A DNA stretch of 19,573 nt from Opitutales bacterium UBA7389 (GTDB taxonomy: Bacteria > Verrucomicrobiota > Verrucomicrobiia > Opitutales > Opitutaceae): NCBI GenBank assembly GCA_002474325.1, contig DKNL01000023.1:2557-22129 (forward strand), given 5' to 3'. The stretch's first letter is position 1, and every line of letters begins with the position of its first letter. A program made the translations under genes and the position numbers. Shown piece by piece: positions 15,029 through 19,573 of this stretch. The notes beneath the pieces are model-generated. The model ran no database searches. It was given only the letters and a program-made list of their open reading frames with translations, and was not told the origin of the DNA.

Positions 15029-17131
15029 ATGGCGATACAATTGCAGGAATTCGCGAAACGCGTTCTTTTCGGTACTACCATCGAGGACAAGCTCGACTAT
15101 CCGTGTGAGGAAATTGTCGACACCAATCGCGGTGATCCTATCAAAACGCCTCGTTCCTTGTCCCGACCTAAGCGTTTGTCGCTACGCGACGATAACAAGC
15201 GCGTAGACCACCCAAGGGCATCTAAACTGATAGATGTGCGAGAGCGTGGGCGGCTCCTCCATTTTTTTGCTAATCATGAGCTCCTTGCTACCGAGCTCAT
15301 GTCCTTGGCGTTGCTAAAGTTTCCCGATGCTCCTAAAAGTTTTCGTGCCGGACTACTAAATACGCTCAAAGAGGAGCAGATTCACACGCGAATCTACATG
15401 CACCGCATGAAGCAATGTGGGATCGAATTCGGCGAACTGCCTTTGAGCGGTTACTTTTGGAAAAGCGTGTCCTCAATGGAGGATCCCTTGGACTACGTGA
15501 CTCGACTTTCTTTGACCTTCGAACAGGCCAACCTGGACTATTCCCGCGAATACGGTAAGATCTTTGCGGAAGTTGGCGACCAGAGCACCGCAGACATCCT
15601 CGAGCGGATCTATCAGGACGAGATTCAGCATGTTGGTTTCGGGCTGAGATGGTTTCGGCGCTGGAAGCAGTCAGGAAAATCAGATTGGGAAGCCTTTAAA
15701 GAAAAATTGATTTTCCCTCTGTCTCCCTCTCGGGCCAAGGGAAATATTTACAATGCTGCCGGCAGAAAAGCTGCGGGCCTCAACAGAGCTTTTATCGAAG
15801 ACCTGCAAGTCTATCAGCAGTCCCGCGGGCGTACGCCGATTGTCCGCTGGTTCAATCCCGACGCTGAGGGATACGCCTCCCAGAACTCCGCTAAACCAAT
15901 CGAAAACTCAAACCCGACTCTCCAGCAAGACCTAGCTTTCCTGCTAGCGTATCTGTCCCGCAAAGACGATATCCTTGTCCTTCCGCAGAGGCCAAGCAGA
16001 GTATTCCTAAGGAGTATTCAAGACTTGAGCTTCCCTCTACCCGAATTGGTAACCCAGTCTTCACCAGCCGGAATTCCCTCCATCAAAAGAAAGATTGGAG
16101 GAATTCGCCCCTGGGCCTGGACGCCAGATACTGTTGGGCTCTTCTCCGACATGTTTCCTTGCGTGACTCGCACCCCTATAGCATCAGAATTATGGAATTC
16201 AGATATCCGATTACTTCATTCTAAGTTATGGGCAACGGAACAGGCGGAAACGCTTTTTAAGAAATCCAGTGGAAATTGGATCGCTCCAAGCAGCACTCTG
16301 GGTAGACCTGTATCGAATCTCTGTGAGCTTGACCGTGCTCGCGGGGAGTTGGGCGAAAAAGGCTATCACAATATCGTCTGCAAAGCTCCCTTTGGTGCGG
16401 CTGGTCGCGGAAATCGTTGCCTGATGGAAAAAGAAGCGATCTCGGAATCTATGTCTCAATGGCTCGAGAATATCTGGCTAAGGCAGGACATCGTACTAGT
16501 CGAACCTTGGCTTAAAATTGTATTCGATTTTTCGGTTCACTTTAACGTTAATGATGAATCCGTAGAGCTACAGGCCTTCACTCGCCTTTTCAACAATGCC
16601 CGCGGACAATTTAAAGGCGTTCTTAGCAGCGGTTTCGGTTCAATCCAAAATGAAGCCCTGAACCGATTGCTCCTATCCGATGATCGCGGCAAGCCTCGCG
16701 TCTATCGCTGGTATGAAGAGAAGCTAGTTCCCTGGCTACGCTCAATACTCGATAAGAGCAAATACACGGGGCCGCTCAGTATCGATGCGTTCATTTATCA
16801 AGAGCCCGAAGGTTCGCTCCGTCTGAAACCCTTGTCGGAAATCAATCCTCGATATACGATGGGCAGAATTGGACACGAACTGGGAACTCGTGTAGCTGGA
16901 GGTTCCGCGGGCCTACTCCAAATCGTGAATAAATCCCAGCTCCGAGAAATAGGCTATTCCACTTTTAACGACTATTGCGAGGAGCTTAAACAGAATCATC
17001 CCGTACGCACGGCTAGAATTTCAAAACCGCAGATTATATCAGGCTCTTTTCCATTAACCGATCCTAGCAAAGCCCAAAAATTCGCAGCCGTTTACCATGT
17101 CCGTAAACGTTACAGCGAGTTGCCAGTCTAG
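15029..17131 (+). CDS. DUF455 ferritin-like di-iron domain fused to ATP-grasp ligase domain
   Basis: 700 residues. Residues ~65-220 match DUF455, a ferritin-like four-helix family: RGRLLHFFANHELLATELM (E84/E89), KEEQIHTRIYMHRMK (E116xxH119), TFEQANLDY (E165) and QDEIQHVGFGLRWFRRWK (E198xxH201). That is a complete di-iron ligand set, suggesting an oxygenase or hydroxylase. Residues ~300-650 look like an ATP-grasp unit: IVCKAPFGAAGRGNRC with K452 and a Gly-rich loop, LVEPWLKIVFDFSVHF with the hinge E492, SIDAFIY with D586 and SEINPRYTMGRIGHE with metal ligands E604 and N606. ATP-grasp enzymes join a carboxylate to an amine or thiol through an acylphosphate. The combination suggests ATP-driven ligation coupled to oxidation; the substrate is unknown. 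It probably forms an operon with the RND gene. Confidence 0.85.
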   Translation: MAIQLQEFAKRVLFGTTIEDKLDYPCEEIVDTNRGDPIKTPRSLSRPKRLSLRDDNKRVDHPRASKLIDVRERGRLLHFFANHELLATELMSLALLKFPDAPKSFRAGLLNTLKEEQIHTRIYMHRMKQCGIEFGELPLSGYFWKSVSSMEDPLDYVTRLSLTFEQANLDYSREYGKIFAEVGDQSTADILERIYQDEIQHVGFGLRWFRRWKQSGKSDWEAFKEKLIFPLSPSRAKGNIYNAAGRKAAGLNRAFIEDLQVYQQSRGRTPIVRWFNPDAEGYASQNSAKPIENSNPTLQQDLAFLLAYLSRKDDILVLPQRPSRVFLRSIQDLSFPLPELVTQSSPAGIPSIKRKIGGIRPWAWTPDTVGLFSDMFPCVTRTPIASELWNSDIRLLHSKLWATEQAETLFKKSSGNWIAPSSTLGRPVSNLCELDRARGELGEKGYHNIVCKAPFGAAGRGNRCLMEKEAISESMSQWLENIWLRQDIVLVEPWLKIVFDFSVHFNVNDESVELQAFTRLFNNARGQFKGVLSSGFGSIQNEALNRLLLSDDRGKPRVYRWYEEKLVPWLRSILDKSKYTGPLSIDAFIYQEPEGSLRLKPLSEINPRYTMGRIGHELGTRVAGGSAGLLQIVNKSQLREIGYSTFNDYCEELKQNHPVRTARISKPQIISGSFPLTDPSKAQKFAAVYHVRKRYSELPV

Positions 17132-17195
17132 AAACGGATCGAGGTAGCCCACCCCAAGCTTGCCATCATGGGTGCTTAGATCAAAACTGGAAAAT

Positions 17196-18428
17196 ATGAT
17201 ACCCCGAAGACGCTTCCTTAATGGATTGATAGCCGCAAGTGCCGCTTCCGCATTCAAGATTGCTCCAATGGTATTCGCCAACAGCGATACGGAGAAACTG
17301 AAGATTACTTCCGTAGATGCCTATCCCGTAAAGCTGTGGGAACGGTCCGATCAGGGAAAACTTCCGGAATTCGAATCCGACTTCGATCCAAGACGCTGGC
17401 GCTATACTGGACCCTATGCCCAACTCGCGAGTGCTATCGTAGTCGTCATCAAAACCAATCAGGGGATAACGGGTTTTGGTATGGGCGCAGGAGGCGCGGT
17501 CGCTTGCCAAATCATAGAGGGGCATCTCAAGAACCTGCTGATCGGCGTCAACCCGCTCAATATAGAGATGCTTTGGGATCAAATGTATACGTCTTCCAAT
17601 TTTTACGGAAGAAGAGGGGTCTTTGTTATGGCGCTGAGCGGCGTGGACAATGCTCTATGGGACATCTTCGGCAAGCGCTCCGGTCAACCCGTTTACCAGC
17701 TTCTCGGCGGGACAACGAAAGCACGTATTCCTGTCTACAATACAGGAGGTCCAGAAACTATCCAGCGAGGGCTCGAATTGGGAATACAGCATTTCAAAGT
17801 TGTTGTTAGGGACGGTCTGTTTGAAGGGGAAGAAGGAAAACGGAGAACGGTAAAGATGCTCGAGAATGCCCGAGAGCAAGTCGGTCCCGATATCTCTATT
17901 ATGATCGAATGTATCGCTCGCTGGAACGACGTTGAATATACCATAGACATGGCTCGCCGTCTGGAAGACTTAAACATTTACTGGATTGAGGAGCCTCTGT
18001 CACCTGATAACATCCTTGGCTATGAGCGCCTCGTGCGGGAAATCGATAGTACTCGCATTGCCAGTGGCGAGCATGAATACACGCGCTTTGGCTTTGCCGA
18101 ATTGATCCGCAACAAAGCAGCAGATGTGCTACAACCTGATGTCAGCTGGTGCGGAGGGGTGACTTCCTTACGAAAGATTGCCGCCATGGCAGCCGCCTAT
18201 GGCCTGGAATTTACACCGCACCGCGGCGGCAGCCTTTACGGCATGCCGCTTTGCCTCTCCTCCGACCAATGTGAATGGGCAGAGAGTTTCGGCACGACCG
18301 ACGATGGAACGGATCTCATGAACGCTATGAGCTCCCGCTTCGAAAACGGATTTTACTACCCATCGGACGAGCCTGGTTTCGGAGCGGAACTTACCGAGAA
18401 ACTAGTTAAAGACCACGCCTTAGGCTAG
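17196..18428 (+). CDS. Tat-exported enolase-superfamily dehydratase, rhamnonate-dehydratase-like
   Basis: 410 residues from the ATG at 17196, chosen because it begins a clean twin-arginine signal (MIPRRRFLNGLIAASAASAF); the frame is open back to 17160. The enolase-superfamily N-terminal lid (SAIVVVIKTNQGITGFGMGA) is followed by the barrel: VFVMALSGVDNALWDIFGKR, then metal ligands E238 (MIECIARWND), E265 (YWIEEPLSP) and E292 (ASGEHEYTRFG), DVLQPDVSWCGGVTSLRKI, and the catalytic His342 (FTPHRGGSLYG). The QPDVxWCGG and SGEH signatures point to L-rhamnonate dehydratase-like enzymes, which dehydrate sugar acids. The first metal ligand is Glu where rhamnonate dehydratase has Asp. Export of such an enzyme is unusual. 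It follows the DUF455 gene by 64 bases. Confidence 0.87.
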   Translation: MIPRRRFLNGLIAASAASAFKIAPMVFANSDTEKLKITSVDAYPVKLWERSDQGKLPEFESDFDPRRWRYTGPYAQLASAIVVVIKTNQGITGFGMGAGGAVACQIIEGHLKNLLIGVNPLNIEMLWDQMYTSSNFYGRRGVFVMALSGVDNALWDIFGKRSGQPVYQLLGGTTKARIPVYNTGGPETIQRGLELGIQHFKVVVRDGLFEGEEGKRRTVKMLENAREQVGPDISIMIECIARWNDVEYTIDMARRLEDLNIYWIEEPLSPDNILGYERLVREIDSTRIASGEHEYTRFGFAELIRNKAADVLQPDVSWCGGVTSLRKIAAMAAAYGLEFTPHRGGSLYGMPLCLSSDQCEWAESFGTTDDGTDLMNAMSSRFENGFYYPSDEPGFGAELTEKLVKDHALG

Positions 18429-18435
18429 GTGCAAT

Positions 18436-19023
18436 CTAGGGCGAAGTCACTGTATCGTTACCTATTTGACCCGCTGGGGCCCATACATTTTCCCAATCAA
18501 GATACACGGAATCCGCCGCGACATTCACTTTCATCACCCTCTCATAGTAAGTTTGGGGGGGCACTTCTACCCGACGAATGGATCCATCAGGAAAACGGAC
18601 ATTCTCGTATCCACTCGTCTGGCGCTCTACAATATCCTCGAATATTTTTACCTCGCGAATAACGATCGCGTTCGCTCCCAGCTTCGCCGCCTGTTTTTTA
18701 AGATCGGTGACAATCTGGGTTGTTTTATCGTCGACTGCTCCAGGTGTGAAACCTGAGGTTCCATTAGACTCTAGCTTGGCTATCACTTCATAGCGGACCG
18801 GGATATCCATGTCCGGCACCCACGGGAGCAAGCCTTTCGGGTCTTGGTAGACATCCACGTCCCATTCGGTCAGGGCGGGCCTAACCTTACCCGTTACTTC
18901 CACAACTCCCGTACTAGTCGTCTCGCACCCAGTTAAAACCCACAAAAAAGTGGATACAAGTACATTCGAAACTAATCGATTCCTATATCCTGGACTCACA
19001 TTGAATAGTTTCAGATCGACCAT
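18436..19023 (-). CDS. Putative lipoprotein of unknown function
   Basis: 195 residues with a hydrophobic segment (LVSNVLVSTFLWVLTGC) ending in a lipobox, Cys33 being the probable lipidated residue. The mature part contains VTDLKKQAAKLGANAIVIRE, a pattern seen in small envelope lipoproteins of the YbjQ/DUF4156-like type, and a Tyr/Val-rich C-terminal part. I do not recognise a specific family. It converges on the dehydratase with a 7-base gap. No clear Shine-Dalgarno site precedes the ATG at 19023, so a shorter start cannot be excluded. Confidence 0.7.
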   Translation of the reverse strand: MVDLKLFNVSPGYRNRLVSNVLVSTFLWVLTGCETTSTGVVEVTGKVRPALTEWDVDVYQDPKGLLPWVPDMDIPVRYEVIAKLESNGTSGFTPGAVDDKTTQIVTDLKKQAAKLGANAIVIREVKIFEDIVERQTSGYENVRFPDGSIRRVEVPPQTYYERVMKVNVAADSVYLDWENVWAPAGQIGNDTVTSP

Positions 19024-19117
19024 ATTAAGATAATAAGCTAGATGTAGGAACGCTTGCCGTCAAACCCCAAAAAGATCCAACCGCAATACCAATATTGGCC
19101 CCTTTGATGAGGGCCGG

Positions 19118-19560
19118 CTAATTTTTCCCAATCACATAAGCGAGGATTTCGACCACTTGCTCCGGATTCTGAGCCTAAACCATGGCCGCCCCGTTCACCT
19201 CTTTCAGGGCGTGTACTATAGACTCGTCGTGCAAGGTTATTTATGGCTTCCCAAGAGCCGCGCATTGACCCGGATCGAATGCGGCACTCCACTGCTCATA
19301 TTGATCTCCGAATCGAACCACCGCGGTGTCACACTTCTAAATTAGCGTTCTCGTGCGGATCGCGTTTACTTTCGACGACTCGTGATCAAGTCACAACCCT
19401 TGACAGGACGGGCTCAATAAATCCCCGGCCGAATCGCTGACGGAATGGTCTTTCACCGCCAATATAAATGTCACCGAGATTCCCGCTGATTCGGCTCCGT
19501 CGATAATTCGCTCACGCCAACCTTCGCGGTGCTAAGAATTCCCTATGTTATCGACTCCAT
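19118..19560 (-). pseudogene. ytoQ: ytoQ pseudogene
   Basis: The minus strand carries a near full-length match to the YtoQ family (about 148 residues). Recognisable stretches in one frame are WRERIIDGAESAGISVTF, SSKVNAIRTRTLI, VVRFGDQYEQWSAAFDPG, ITLHDESIVHALKEVN and NPEQVVEILAYV. In-frame stops interrupt it: TGA where the family has Trp (about 19390), TAG after RTRTLI, TAA where GKPY is expected, and TAG after GAAMV; the frame ends at TAG 19118-19120. Near the start the frame is offset by one base relative to the ATG at 19558-19560. The mixture of all three stop types excludes simple recoding. YtoQ proteins have no established function. The family match is by recognition, not by search. Confidence 0.8.
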
Positions 19561-19573
19561 TAGTTGGTTACTA

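Noticed and set aside
19038..19292. 84-residue minus-strand open frame
   Set aside because: The adjacent frame of the same strand reads as YtoQ with stop codons; this open frame is an out-of-frame shadow of that pseudogene.

Overview
The window looks like chromosomal DNA of a Gram-negative, polysaccharide-degrading bacterium, most plausibly Verrucomicrobiota (Opitutales-like) or a relative in the PVC group. This is inferred from two secreted formylglycine-type sulfatases, a Tat-exported NIPSNAP protein, a Tat-exported enolase-superfamily dehydratase, an RND transporter and lipoprotein signals. Base composition is moderate, TTG starts occur and Shine-Dalgarno sites are often weak. No rRNA, tRNA, CRISPR array, integrase or transposase was found. 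Two clear pseudogenes, a dihydrodipicolinate-synthase-family remnant and a ytoQ remnant, indicate ongoing gene decay.

Region 1 (1-3994) is a compact cluster. It holds a GTP cyclohydrolase II fused to a RibD-type reductase, a zinc-ligand-free MDR dehydrogenase overlapping it by 4 bases (ATGA), and a divergent 6-pyruvoyl-tetrahydropterin-synthase-like protein. Tail to tail with these is a LPG-synthase-TM/UPF0104 membrane protein. The fusion lacks both deaminase and DHBP-synthase domains, so the cluster looks like an uncharacterised GTP-derived pyrimidine/pterin pathway rather than ordinary riboflavin synthesis.

Region 2 (4278-11750) is catabolic: a Tat-signal NIPSNAP protein, a secreted sulfatase, a lipoprotein sulfatase with a variant CxTSR maturation motif, an IlvD/Edd-family sugar-acid dehydratase, and a broken DHDPS-family gene (aldolase/dehydratase type) divergent from it. 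Intergenic DNA here contains a REP-like long inverted repeat (7467-7541), a nested 38-bp palindrome (9357-9394) and small palindromes in the divergent promoter region (11241-11289).

Region 3 (11758-17131) pairs an RND transporter that has no adjacent membrane-fusion protein with a 700-residue fusion of a DUF455 ferritin-like di-iron domain and an ATP-grasp domain, 34 bases downstream. This is the second candidate for an undescribed system: a possible oxygenase/ligase plus exporter.

Region 4 (17132-19573) holds a Tat-exported rhamnonate-dehydratase-like protein, a convergent lipoprotein of unknown function, and a ytoQ pseudogene recognisable along its whole length on the minus strand despite several in-frame stops.
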